A stretch of 11,114 nt of DNA from JBOFEH01 sp051650265 (GTDB lineage: Bacteria > Bacillota > Clostridia > Lachnospirales > Cellulosilyticaceae). The stretch is taken from the NCBI GenBank assembly GCA_051650265.1, contig JBOFIR010000161.1, positions 1 to 11,114 on the forward strand, read 5' to 3'. Shown here piece by piece: positions 1-6,915 of the stretch (positions are counted from its first letter, which is position 1; each line of letters opens with the position of its first letter). The notes below the pieces were generated by a model. That model searched no databases. It saw nothing but the letters and a program-made list of their open reading frames with translations, and was not told where the DNA came from. Position numbers and translations under genes: made by a program.

Positions 1-714
1 TACAACGTGCCTATTACAATGCATGTATCAGAGATGGATTATGAACTGGCGTATTATCGGGAAGCTTATGATCAAACACCTATTGAATACCTAGAGTCTA
101 TTGGCTTGCTTAGTGAAAGATTTGTTGCAGCGCACTGCATTTTTATGGAAGATGAAGACATGAAATTAATGAAGTCTAATGGCGTACGTATTGCCCACTG
201 TATTGGATCGAATACCAAAGCTGCAAAAGGTGTAGCACCTATTCGTCAGGCACTCGAGTTAGGGATTCCTGTAGGGCTTGGCAGTGATGGTGCATCTAGT
301 GGTAATACACTTGATATTTTCACACAGTTTAAGTTATTTGCAAACTTCCACAAGCTTGCAAATAAAGACCGTGGTATCTTCCCGGCTCATCAGATTGTAA
401 GGCTAGGGACTATGGGTGGTGCGAGCGTACTTGGCAAGGCACATGAAATTGGAAGCATTGAGATGGGCAAAAAGGCAGATTTGGTACTAGTTGAGACAGA
501 CTCAGTGAATATGTTTCCAGTATTTGATCCTTATTCTGCACTTGTATATAGCGCAAATGCGAGCAATGTGGATACAGTATTTGTCAATGGAAAGTGTCTT
601 GTGAGAAATAAAGAGCTTGTTCATGTAAAGCTTGGTGAAGTCAGAAAAGAACTACAAGAAGCCATGCTTTCTTTTGAGAAGAAAGCTAAGGAGCAACTTG
701 AGAAAATATTATAG
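1..714 (+). CDS. Amidohydrolase, SAH/MTA deaminase type (5' truncated)
   Basis: This is the C-terminal part of a metal-dependent amidohydrolase; the reading frame is open from base 1 and the N-terminus lies outside the window. Family enzymes deaminate S-adenosylhomocysteine, 5'-methylthioadenosine or related adenosines in the cytoplasm. Visible motifs, in order, are HVSE (bases 22-33, the substrate/metal HxxE), AHC with the metal-ligand His at 133-135, AHCIGSN with a second His about 20 residues later, and GLGSDGASSGN with the catalytic Asp at 286-288. The family-typical tail GSIEMGKKADLVLVE follows, forming the beta-sandwich region. The GTG at base 7 is an internal valine, not a start. The key residues visible are intact, so the gene looks functional. 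The exact substrate cannot be settled from this part; a related chlorohydrolase- or guanine-deaminase-like activity is possible. Confidence 0.85.
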   Translation, partial: YNVPITMHVSEMDYELAYYREAYDQTPIEYLESIGLLSERFVAAHCIFMEDEDMKLMKSNGVRIAHCIGSNTKAAKGVAPIRQALELGIPVGLGSDGASSGNTLDIFTQFKLFANFHKLANKDRGIFPAHQIVRLGTMGGASVLGKAHEIGSIEMGKKADLVLVETDSVNMFPVFDPYSALVYSANASNVDTVFVNGKCLVRNKELVHVKLGEVRKELQEAMLSFEKKAKEQLEKIL

Positions 715-716
715 CT

Positions 717-764
717 AAAAAAAAGAGCGTGTGAAACGAGAGGAATCGTTTCACACGCTCTTTT
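717..764 (+). terminator. Intrinsic terminator of the amidohydrolase gene
   Basis: A perfect 19-bp inverted repeat (721-739 pairing with 746-764) encloses a 6-nt GAGGAA loop. It starts 6 bases after the stop codon and runs into a T-rich stretch (761-770). An A-run at 717-724 could also give termination on the other strand. Confidence 0.9.
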
Positions 765-805
765 CAATTTTTACAAAAAGGATTATAATAGATAATAACT
801 ATAAT
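761..805 (+). promoter_or_regulatory. Possible promoter of the three-gene AAA+/VWA operon
   Basis: This A/T-rich stretch after the terminator holds two TATAAT hexamers (784-789 and 800-805). The first has a weak -35 candidate TTTTCA (761-766) at 17 bp; the second has no good -35 box. The terminator upstream means the next operon needs its own promoter, and this is the only room for it. The boxes are weak evidence in such AT-rich DNA. Confidence 0.35.
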
Positions 806-842
806 CAATTAAAAGTGAAAATCAGTAGAAAGAAGGCAGATT

Positions 843-1646
843 ATGGACGAAATGCAATGGATTCAAAAGATCAAAATGAATCCTATGGCGATTCAGGCGA
901 TTGAAAACCCTACGGAGGCGATGCAACGCGTAGCCCTTGAAAAGAATGGGTTAGCGTTACAATATATCGCCCATCCAACATTAGAGATGATAGATTTGGC
1001 ATTAACACGCAACAAAAAAGCAATCCGTTATATTGCAGACCCTACAGAAATGCAGCAGCTCAGGGCAATTGACGGCAGCTGGAGTAACTTGCAATATATT
1101 GATGTGCCTACTGAAACTGTCATTGAACAAGCACTCAGTCAATCAGGGTGGGCGATTCAGTATGTAAAAGCGCCGACTATAGAGCAGCAACTCCAAGCTG
1201 TACGTAAGGACTATGATGCGATTCGCTATATCAAGACACCAAGTACCTATGTACAAGAGGAAGCAATTAAGATGGATGTCGATGCCCTAAGGCATATTCA
1301 GCATCCAAGCCTAGAGAGCGAGAGATTGGCTGTTGAGCTGAGTGAGGCATCTATTCACTTTATCAGCCATCTGGATCAAGAAAAGCGGATGGATTTTCTA
1401 AAGGTGAATATCCTTGCAATCAAATATATGGGGCATGCAATTACGCAAGAAGAACTGGAGGCTGTACTCAAAGAGGTGCTCGCACGAGAGGATGTCTCTG
1501 AGAAGTATGTGAGAGACTTTTTGCAATGTAACAGTATTGGACGTAAGCACCAGAATATGAGTATGGATAAAATGCTTTTCATAGGACGGTATGGGAGTCT
1601 ACGTGCTAGACGTATTGCAGTAGATGAGAAGTTAAGGATGGTATAG
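843..1646 (+). CDS. Helical-repeat protein with exact 22-residue repeats
   Basis: This 267-residue protein of unknown function has no signal peptide or membrane segment, so it is probably cytoplasmic. Residues 23-198 are eight tandem units of exactly 22 residues, starting at P23, 45, 67, 89, 111, 133 and 155 and at a degenerate unit at 177. Residues 1-22 form a capping unit with the same phase. The unit pattern is PT at positions 1-2, Ala at 9, Ala-Ile/Leu at 16-17 and Tyr-Ile at 19-20, which suggests two short helices per unit stacked into a solenoid. The style recalls DUF4116-like repeats (the AV..NG.AL.Y pattern), but I cannot assign it firmly. The C-terminal ~65 residues are not repetitive and are basic. 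The start is supported by AGAAGG at 831-836. The gene is first in an operon with the AAA+ ATPase 12 bp downstream, so an adaptor or client-binding role for that ATPase is a reasonable inference. Confidence 0.75.
   Translation: MDEMQWIQKIKMNPMAIQAIENPTEAMQRVALEKNGLALQYIAHPTLEMIDLALTRNKKAIRYIADPTEMQQLRAIDGSWSNLQYIDVPTETVIEQALSQSGWAIQYVKAPTIEQQLQAVRKDYDAIRYIKTPSTYVQEEAIKMDVDALRHIQHPSLESERLAVELSEASIHFISHLDQEKRMDFLKVNILAIKYMGHAITQEELEAVLKEVLAREDVSEKYVRDFLQCNSIGRKHQNMSMDKMLFIGRYGSLRARRIAVDEKLRMV
909..1436 (+). repeat. Eight tandem 66-bp units coding 22-residue repeats
   Basis: The coding sequence is built of 66-bp units with no insertions or deletions between them. The repetition is clear at protein level (PT....... 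A ......AIrYI..) but has largely diverged at DNA level, so this is an old, selected protein array rather than a recent DNA expansion. The last unit (1371-1436) has lost the leading PT. Confidence 0.8.
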
Positions 1647-1658
1647 GAGAGAAAATAG

Positions 1659-2783
1659 ATGAATTTTATAGAAACTTTAAAGAGTGCACAACTGGTGCTT
1701 GCAACAGGTGAAGTACCACTTATTGTAGGTCAAAGTGGTATTGGTAAGACTGCTTTGGCGAAAAAATTAGCGAAGGTAAATGGCGATCACCTTGTAGTGA
1801 TTGATGGCAACTTATTAAAAGAAGGAGAAATCGGGGGGTTACCAACCGTTGAAACTTACGAAACGCAGGCCACTGATGGAAGACTATACAGCCAAAAAAG
1901 GACAGTCTATGCGGTGCATCATAAATTAGTTGAAATCGATGAGGCTATCGCTGAGGGGAAGGAAGTGCTGCTTTTTATTGATGAGATCAATAGGTGTGAG
2001 CATACTGTACAACAAGAATTGATGAATCTTATTTTGAATAGAGAGATTAATGGATATAAGCTTCAGGAGCAAGTAAAGCTTATTGCAGCTATGAATCCAC
2101 CTAGCAAGTATGGGACGAGTCTTGATTATCAGGTGGTGGATATGGACCCTGCTCAGGAGAATCGTTTTGTTTGGCTCTTTATGGAACCAGATGCTGTGCA
2201 GTGGCTCCAATGGGCAACAGAAGAAGGGCTTGAAGAGGATATCATTGCGTTTATTGCAACGTTTCCAGAATATCTGCATCAGTACAATGAAGAAGATCTC
2301 CATGCAACGCCAAGAAGTTATGAGCGTCTTTCAAAAGTTTATAGACTCTATAAGCTGCAAAAGGATACGATCCCTAGATCGTTGTTAAAAAATGTGATAA
2401 AAGGCAATGTAGGGAGTATGATTGCAGAAGTATTTATGGGATTTATAGAACATGTACCTGAAGCTTTGATTTGCTATGAAGATGTCTTTGTAGGCGAAGA
2501 ACTCAAAGAAGAAGTCATTCGTAAAATATCAGGAGAATCACATACGAGACTTTACATGAGTGCCACAAATATTTTCAAGCGACTTGAAAAAGAACGCCTT
2601 ATGGATGAGCCAGAAAGTAAAATTGAACGTTTGATTGCTTTTTTGTCATGCTATCCTGTGGACCTACGTATTGGGATGATGAAAGAACTCAAGCAAAGTT
2701 ATCCTGATCTTTATGAGTGTGCGTTAGTGCAAGAACAATTTTTGGAATTGTACTTTGCCGCGTATAGTATGATCAAGGAGTGA
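1659..2783 (+). CDS. MoxR-like AAA+ ATPase (AAA_5 type)
   Basis: This 374-residue cytoplasmic AAA+ ATPase belongs to the MoxR/dynein-related type, whose members act as ring-shaped chaperones or remodelling machines, often with a VWA partner. Walker A is GQSGIGKT (24-31). A GEIGGLP stretch (56-62) is the likely pore-loop/insert region. Walker B is VLLFIDE (103-109, D108 and E109), followed by N111-R112. Sensor 1 is N146 in AAMNPPS, the probable arginine finger is R169 in QENRF, and sensor 2 is R219 in ATPRS. All key catalytic residues are present. The remaining ~150 residues are mostly helical and not recognised. The start is fixed by AGGAGA (1645-1650), which overlaps the stop codon of the repeat gene. 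The VWA/metallopeptidase gene begins 4 bp after its stop, so the two are very probably translationally coupled and the proteins partners. The client is unknown. Confidence 0.88.
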   Translation: MNFIETLKSAQLVLATGEVPLIVGQSGIGKTALAKKLAKVNGDHLVVIDGNLLKEGEIGGLPTVETYETQATDGRLYSQKRTVYAVHHKLVEIDEAIAEGKEVLLFIDEINRCEHTVQQELMNLILNREINGYKLQEQVKLIAAMNPPSKYGTSLDYQVVDMDPAQENRFVWLFMEPDAVQWLQWATEEGLEEDIIAFIATFPEYLHQYNEEDLHATPRSYERLSKVYRLYKLQKDTIPRSLLKNVIKGNVGSMIAEVFMGFIEHVPEALICYEDVFVGEELKEEVIRKISGESHTRLYMSATNIFKRLEKERLMDEPESKIERLIAFLSCYPVDLRIGMMKELKQSYPDLYECALVQEQFLELYFAAYSMIKE

Positions 2784-2787
2784 TAGT

Positions 2788-4089
2788 ATGAGGGAGCATT
2801 TTGAGGAACAGGCGTTTTGGCAGGTGGTGAATCAAGTGAGCCTGAGTCTGATGGAAGATCAGGACCAATTTTATGGCTATTTTCTCTTCCAGATGGGACG
2901 CATGATCGATTGGGAGTTAGAAAGTGCAACGGGTGTGACTTTCAAGGGTGGCAAGTATGTGATTTATTTTAATCCTTCTATTTTCCTTACGCTCACTAGG
3001 GGGCAAATGGCGAGTAGTATCAAACATGAGATTCACCATGTCCTAGCACTCCATCTCTATCGCAGCAAAGCACTTGAAGGAAAGTATGATCGGGTGGTGA
3101 TGAATATTGCTATGGATTTGGTAGTGAATCAATATTTAGACCATCTTCCTCCTTATGCGGTTACTTTGGAGTGGGTGCATATGAAGTATGGCTGTAAGCT
3201 TAAGCCTTATGAAGCTTTTGAATACTATCTGGAGCAACTTCAGATAGTATATGATATGGGTGAGATTGATGAGTCACAAGATAGGGATGAGGAGCAAGAA
3301 GAGATGGTGCGGACACCTGAATTTAATCCTGAGACAACACATGCACTCTGGGAAGCGGCTGAAGAGGTGTCACTGAATACACTACAGACTTTCGCAGAAC
3401 AGGTAGCAAGGCAAGCGATCAAAGGTAAACTCTCAGAACATCTAGAAGGCATGATGGGCATATTAAAAGGACAAAAAGCCGAACTTCCATGGCAACTCTA
3501 CCTCAGTCGTTTGATGGGCACAGTAGAGAGTAATAAGAAGAAGACGATGACGCGGCGTAATCGTAGACAACCTGAACGTATGGACCTAAGAGGGACACTC
3601 AGAAGCCACAAGGCTGAGATTGCAGTAGCAATTGATAGTAGTGGAAGTATCAGTGATGAGGCATTTGAGCAAGCCATGAAGGAAGTGCTTGATATTGTGA
3701 AAAATCATAACAGAGAGATTACGGTGATTGAGTGTGATCAAGAGATTAGAGCGACTTATAAAGTTAAAAGGACTTCTGATTTAAGATCGCGTACAGGTAT
3801 TCAAGGTGGGACACAATTTAGTCCTGTTTTTGAATATGCCAATAAACATAAGGTAAATCTCCTGATATATTTTACAGATGGTAAAGGGGAAAGCCAGCCT
3901 TGTGTGAAACCACGGGGATATCCTATACTGTGGGTGATCGCAGGAGATGGAGAAGGGTTATCCCTTCAGAATGCTTATGGCACGATTAAGAAACTCAGCC
4001 AAGTTAAGTGTGATGAACGCACAATCGCTATGCAAGATGTACGCCATGATGGTTATTCTATGAATCATCAAGAGCCATTAGGTATTTAA
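2788..4089 (+). CDS. Putative metallopeptidase + VWA domain protein (DUF2201 type)
   Basis: This 433-residue protein has two domains. The N-terminal part (about 1-150) matches the putative metallopeptidase domain of DUF2201 proteins: an HExxH site (H80, E81, H84, with H89 close by) and the family NIAMDLVVN segment with D110, a possible third metal ligand. An acidic linker (about 157-172) and a basic stretch (about 250-273) follow. The C-terminal VWA-like domain (from about 276) has a complete MIDAS: D283, S285 and S287 (DSSGS), T342 in GGT, and D364 in YFTDG. There is no signal peptide or membrane helix. The start is supported by AAGGAG (2775-2780), which lies inside the end of the ATPase gene. 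In MoxR-VWA pairs the VWA protein usually links the ATPase ring to its client through the MIDAS metal. Whether the HExxH site cleaves protein is not established. Family assignment is confident; role is not. Confidence 0.85.
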   Translation: MREHFEEQAFWQVVNQVSLSLMEDQDQFYGYFLFQMGRMIDWELESATGVTFKGGKYVIYFNPSIFLTLTRGQMASSIKHEIHHVLALHLYRSKALEGKYDRVVMNIAMDLVVNQYLDHLPPYAVTLEWVHMKYGCKLKPYEAFEYYLEQLQIVYDMGEIDESQDRDEEQEEMVRTPEFNPETTHALWEAAEEVSLNTLQTFAEQVARQAIKGKLSEHLEGMMGILKGQKAELPWQLYLSRLMGTVESNKKKTMTRRNRRQPERMDLRGTLRSHKAEIAVAIDSSGSISDEAFEQAMKEVLDIVKNHNREITVIECDQEIRATYKVKRTSDLRSRTGIQGGTQFSPVFEYANKHKVNLLIYFTDGKGESQPCVKPRGYPILWVIAGDGEGLSLQNAYGTIKKLSQVKCDERTIAMQDVRHDGYSMNHQEPLGI

Positions 4090-4090
4090 T

Positions 4091-4125
4091 AAAGAAGGTA
4101 AGGCTATCAGCCTTGCCTTCTTTTT
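4091..4125 (+). terminator. Intrinsic terminator of the AAA+/VWA operon
   Basis: A 15-bp stem (4091-4105 with 4109-4123, one G-T pair) is followed by a T-run at 4121-4125. It begins 1 base after the VWA stop codon and separates this operon from the GntR gene. Confidence 0.9.
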
Positions 4126-4272
4126 AAATACGCTTGCAAGGTGTAGGTGCGTATTAATTAGAGTGAAATGACGATAGAACAGTAGAACAAATGATGAAGG
4201 TATAAAAAAGTGCTATTTGGGGTACAAATGGAGCAAGGTATTATAAAAATGGGAGATAATGTGTAAAGATTA

Positions 4273-4281
4273 TGTTAAAAT
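4273..4281 (+). promoter_or_regulatory. Possible extended -10 promoter of the GntR gene
   Basis: TGTTAAAAT fits an extended -10 (TGnTAnnnT), 60 bp before the start codon, but there is no good -35 at 17 bp. Another TATAAA lies at 4292-4297. The 215-bp gap 4126-4340 has no other feature I can support, and no copy of the TGTATATACA palindrome seen downstream of the regulator gene. Confidence 0.3.
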
Positions 4282-4340
4282 GTGGGCAGAGTATAAAAGA
4301 CATTGAAGTCAAATACTAATCAAAAGGAGAGTCTAGAAGA

Positions 4341-5045
4341 ATGAGTGAACCAATTTATAAACAAATAGAAAGATATTTAAAGGACTTGATTGCATCAGGT
4401 GAAATCAAGCCAGGAGAGTTACTCCCAACAGAAACACATTTGAGTGAAGAGTTTAATGTGACACGTATGACGGTGCGTTCTGCTTTTAATAATTTGGTGA
4501 AAGAGGGGTATATTAAAAGGCAGAGAGGAGTTGGTAGTATTGTTTTAGCGAGTAAGATTAAAGATAATATTACGAGCATCACTAGTTTTACGAAAGAGCT
4601 AGAAAGTAAAGGGTATACGGTTTCAACGGCACTTATGGAACTAAGTGTGATTCCGGCGACGACAGGGGTTCGCGAAGCACTTCAACTTGATGAAGGGGAT
4701 AATGTTTGGGAGATTAAACGTGTCAGAATGGCTAATGAAGAGCGCGTGTCGTATATGGTTACATATATGCCTGTTAAGCTATTTCCAAACTTGAATCGTG
4801 AGCATTGTATTACGTCTTTGTATCACTATGTAGAACATGAGTGTGGTTATCGTATTAGTAGTGCTGATCGTAAAGTGGAGGCTATGATTGCGAGTGATGA
4901 ATTGATAGAGCTTTTAGAACTCGATTCAGAGGCACCTATTCTAGCGATTCAACAAGTTGCACAACTTAGTGATGGGCGCAACTTTGAATATTCCAATAGT
5001 TTCTATTATGGGTATACTTTAACGTTAAAAGTTGCTAACTTATAA
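4341..5045 (+). CDS. GntR/HutC-family transcriptional regulator
   Basis: This 234-residue regulator has the usual length and build of the HutC subfamily. The N-terminal winged helix (about 1-70) includes PGELLPTE, a recognition helix near T41-N51 and a wing at R60-S66. The C-terminal UTRA ligand domain (about 80-230) typically binds a phosphorylated sugar or a small acid. It lies upstream of, and in line with, the PTS operon, and a strong promoter with palindromic elements separates the two. It is therefore most likely the local repressor, released by a sugar phosphate from the pathway. The start follows AAAAGGAGA (4322-4330) at a slightly long spacing; GAAGA at 4336-4340 may contribute. No terminator is visible after its stop, so some transcripts may read on into the PTS genes. 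E. coli uses an AraC-type regulator (ChbR) for the similar operon, so the regulator class differs here. Confidence 0.88.
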   Translation: MSEPIYKQIERYLKDLIASGEIKPGELLPTETHLSEEFNVTRMTVRSAFNNLVKEGYIKRQRGVGSIVLASKIKDNITSITSFTKELESKGYTVSTALMELSVIPATTGVREALQLDEGDNVWEIKRVRMANEERVSYMVTYMPVKLFPNLNREHCITSLYHYVEHECGYRISSADRKVEAMIASDELIELLELDSEAPILAIQQVAQLSDGRNFEYSNSFYYGYTLTLKVANL

Positions 5046-5063
5046 AAAAAATGCGGAAACCTA

Positions 5064-5092
5064 TTGTCAGATATGTACAATTAAGTTATAAT
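5064..5092 (+). promoter_or_regulatory. Sigma-A-type promoter of the PTS operon
   Basis: TTGTCA (5064-5069) and TATAAT (5087-5092) are separated by exactly 17 bp, which is a near-consensus housekeeping promoter. Transcription would begin near 5099, giving a leader of about 85 nt before the EIIB gene. The -10 box overlaps the first candidate operator by one base. Confidence 0.8.
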
Positions 5093-5141
5093 GTATATAC
5101 AAAGGCAGGAAACATATATACAAACGAGTGTATATCTAGAC
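5092..5141 (+). promoter_or_regulatory. Candidate GntR operator cluster
   Basis: Three related elements lie over and just after the expected transcription start. TGTATATACA (5092-5101) is a perfect 10-bp palindrome. TATATACAAA occurs at 5094-5103 and again at 5115-5124, 21 bp apart (two helical turns). ATATACA (5116-5122) and TGTATAT (5129-5135) form a 7-bp inverted repeat with a 6-nt spacer. The last runs into TCTAGAC (5135-5141), which resembles half of the NagR/DasR-type box. The position suits steric repression; the link to the neighbouring GntR protein is inferred. Confidence 0.6.
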
Positions 5142-5184
5142 AAAAAGCCAAACTTTAATACAAACAACATTGGAGGACAACAAA

Positions 5185-5493
5185 ATGATTAAAATTATGT
5201 TAGCGTGTTCAGCAGGTATGTCAACAAGTTTATTAGTAACAAAAATGCAAGAAGCAGCAAAAGTACAAGGTGTGGAAAGTGAAATTTGGGCAATTTCAGA
5301 AGTGAAATTAGCAGATGAAATTTCAAAATGTGATGTGCTTTTACTTGGACCACAAGTAAGATACGTATTACCAAAAGCACAAGAAATTGCAGCACCACAC
5401 AATGTGCCAGTAGAAGTAATCAATATGATGGATTATGGTAGATGCAACGGTGAAGCAGTTCTTAAAAGAGCAATGGAACTTACTAATAACTAA
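5185..5493 (+). CDS. chbB: PTS EIIB, lactose/cellobiose/chitobiose family
   Basis: This 102-residue cytoplasmic phosphocarrier accepts a phosphate from EIIA and passes it to the sugar bound in EIIC. The phosphorylated cysteine is C8 in the opening KIMLACSAGMSTSLL, the P-loop-like hallmark of Lac-family EIIB proteins. The length is normal. The correct start is ATG 5185, which sits 8 nt after GGAGG (5172-5176); the in-frame TTG at 5170 overlaps that ribosome binding site and can be discounted. It is the first gene of the operon and is followed by EIIC. Equivalent Firmicutes genes are called celA or licB. Substrate (cellobiose, chitobiose or another beta-disaccharide) cannot be read from EIIB alone; the chb name rests on the operon's gene set. 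Confidence 0.9.
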   Translation: MIKIMLACSAGMSTSLLVTKMQEAAKVQGVESEIWAISEVKLADEISKCDVLLLGPQVRYVLPKAQEIAAPHNVPVEVINMMDYGRCNGEAVLKRAMELTNN

Positions 5494-5497
5494 TTAA

Positions 5498-5520
5498 GAT
5501 CTTTTACAAAAGAAAAGATC
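5498..5520 (+). other. Intercistronic hairpin between EIIB and EIIC genes
   Basis: GATCTTTT (5498-5505) and AAAAGATC (5513-5520) pair perfectly around a 7-nt loop, 5 bases after the EIIB stop codon. No T-run follows, so it is unlikely to be a terminator. It may stabilise or process the upstream message and so tune the EIIB:EIIC ratio. Confidence 0.5.
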
Positions 5521-5564
5521 GTCACAATAGACACTATATTATGACTAGAAGGAGCTACACAACC

Positions 5565-6869
5565 ATGGATAAATTTATGGCTTTTATGGACAAGTACATT
5601 GTACCGTATGCCGCTAAAATGGGGGCACAAAAACATCTTGTAGCGGTTAGGGATGCTTTTATCGCTATGATTCCAATTACGATGATTGGATCTTTGGCTG
5701 TATTAATTAATAATATTCCGTTTGATCCGTATCAAGCATTTATGGCAAACATATTTGGTGAGGGATGGAAAACACTTACAAACGATATTTGGTTTGGAAC
5801 ATTAGCACTTATGGCCATCTTCCTTGTAATGGGGGTAGGTTATAACTTAGCTAAAGCTTACAATGAAGATGGCTTACAGTCGGCACTGATTGCGGTTGCG
5901 GCATTCTTTATTCTCATTCCACAGACAGCAACAATTACACCGGAAGTAGGAGAAGCTGTATCAGGATGGGGACTGATCGCTGTAAGATATTTAGGCACAG
6001 AAGCACTTTTCACAGCGATTATCGTAGCGATGTTTACTACAGAAGTTTTTGTAAGACTAAGCCGTGTCAAACAGCTTATTATTAAATTACCTGCAGGTGT
6101 ACCACCAGCGGTATCACGTTCATTCTCTAAACTTATCCCAGGGATGTTTACACTTTTAGTAGTGGGCATTATTGCACTGATCCTTCACTTGATTGGTCAA
6201 GGATTCTTAACAGACATTATTAATCAATATGTAGGTATTCCATTAACAAATATTGCAGATAGTTTACCATCTGCCATCTTCATTGTACTTGTAATCCATG
6301 GCTTATGGTTTGTAGGATTGCATGGTGCAAATATTGCATTACCATTTACAAGTACACTTTTAACAAAATTAGGTGCGGAAAATACTGCACTTATCGAACA
6401 AGGTGCGGAGCTTGCAGACCTTAATGTTTTAGCAGGTCCATTCTTTGATGTGTTCGTATTCCTTGGTGGATCAGGAATGCTATTAGGTCTTGTTATTGCT
6501 ATGGCTATTGCAGGACGTCGTAGAAGAAAAGATATGCTTGCACTTGGATTACTACCATCTTTATTCAATATCAATGAGCCAGTTATCTTTGGATTACCAA
6601 TTGTACTGAATCCAATCTTTGGTATTCCGTTCTTATTAGCACCAATCGTTACAACGATTACAAGCTACTTAGCGATTTCATCTGGCCTTGTACATCCAGT
6701 TATTACGGCAACTTTACCATGGACAATTCCACCAGTACTTGGTGGCTTCCTAGCGACAGGACACATTTCTGGTGCATTACTTGCATTAGCAAATCTTGTA
6801 ATTGGTATTGTAATCTACATTCCATTCATTATTATTGCTGAGCGTATTGATGCAAGAAATGCACAATAA
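5565..6869 (+). CDS. chbC: PTS EIIC, cellobiose/chitobiose transporter
   Basis: This 434-residue membrane permease imports a disaccharide and presents it for phosphorylation by EIIB. It has many hydrophobic helices through its length, with a cytoplasmic N-terminus (MDKFMAFMDKYIVPYAAKMG). Family hallmarks are HGLWFVGLHGANIA (H245 and H253) and FNINEPVIFGLPIVLNP with E338. By comparison with the B. cereus ChbC structure, a His in the first motif and the Glu of the second contact the sugar. The length matches the family. ATG 5565 is chosen because AAGGAG (5549-5554) lies 10 nt before it; the in-frame ATG at 5541 lies upstream of that site and would add eight atypical residues. It is followed by a terminator-like hairpin before the GH4 gene. 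Other names in use are celB and licC. The transported sugar is inferred from the neighbours. Confidence 0.92.
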   Translation: MDKFMAFMDKYIVPYAAKMGAQKHLVAVRDAFIAMIPITMIGSLAVLINNIPFDPYQAFMANIFGEGWKTLTNDIWFGTLALMAIFLVMGVGYNLAKAYNEDGLQSALIAVAAFFILIPQTATITPEVGEAVSGWGLIAVRYLGTEALFTAIIVAMFTTEVFVRLSRVKQLIIKLPAGVPPAVSRSFSKLIPGMFTLLVVGIIALILHLIGQGFLTDIINQYVGIPLTNIADSLPSAIFIVLVIHGLWFVGLHGANIALPFTSTLLTKLGAENTALIEQGAELADLNVLAGPFFDVFVFLGGSGMLLGLVIAMAIAGRRRRKDMLALGLLPSLFNINEPVIFGLPIVLNPIFGIPFLLAPIVTTITSYLAISSGLVHPVITATLPWTIPPVLGGFLATGHISGALLALANLVIGIVIYIPFIIIAERIDARNAQ

Positions 6870-6883
6870 CTTTAAGAAAAATA

Positions 6884-6915
6884 AGAAAAAATAGAGAGCA
6901 ATCTCTATTTTTTCT
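6884..6915 (+). terminator. Internal terminator between EIIC and GH4 genes
   Basis: A 14-bp perfect stem (6884-6897 with 6902-6915) with a GCAA tetraloop contains a T6 run in its 3' arm (6908-6913). It is A/T-rich and lies mid-operon with no clear promoter before the next gene, so partial read-through, lowering expression of the distal genes, is more likely than a full stop. Confidence 0.75.

Noticed and set aside
7..9. GTG as the start of the amidohydrolase
   Set aside because: The frame is open to base 1 and the protein begins mid-barrel, so this is an internal valine of a truncated gene.
909..1436. CRISPR-like or other DNA repeat array with 66-bp period
   Set aside because: The repeats are conserved in protein, not in DNA, and lie wholly inside an open reading frame.
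2110..2388. 92-codon + strand ORF inside the AAA+ gene
   Set aside because: It is an alternative frame of a gene with clear AAA+ motifs, with no ribosome binding site and no recognisable protein.
5118..5132. Possible CcpA cre site around AAACGAG
   Set aside because: It departs from the consensus at three specified positions, and the local symmetry is better explained by the ATATACA/TGTATAT inverted repeat.
5170..5184. TTG start five codons upstream for the EIIB gene
   Set aside because: It overlaps the GGAGG ribosome binding site; ATG 5185 has ideal spacing and gives the standard EIIB N-terminus.
5541..5564. Upstream ATG for the EIIC gene
   Set aside because: The AAGGAG site lies between this ATG and ATG 5565, and the added residues are not like the family.
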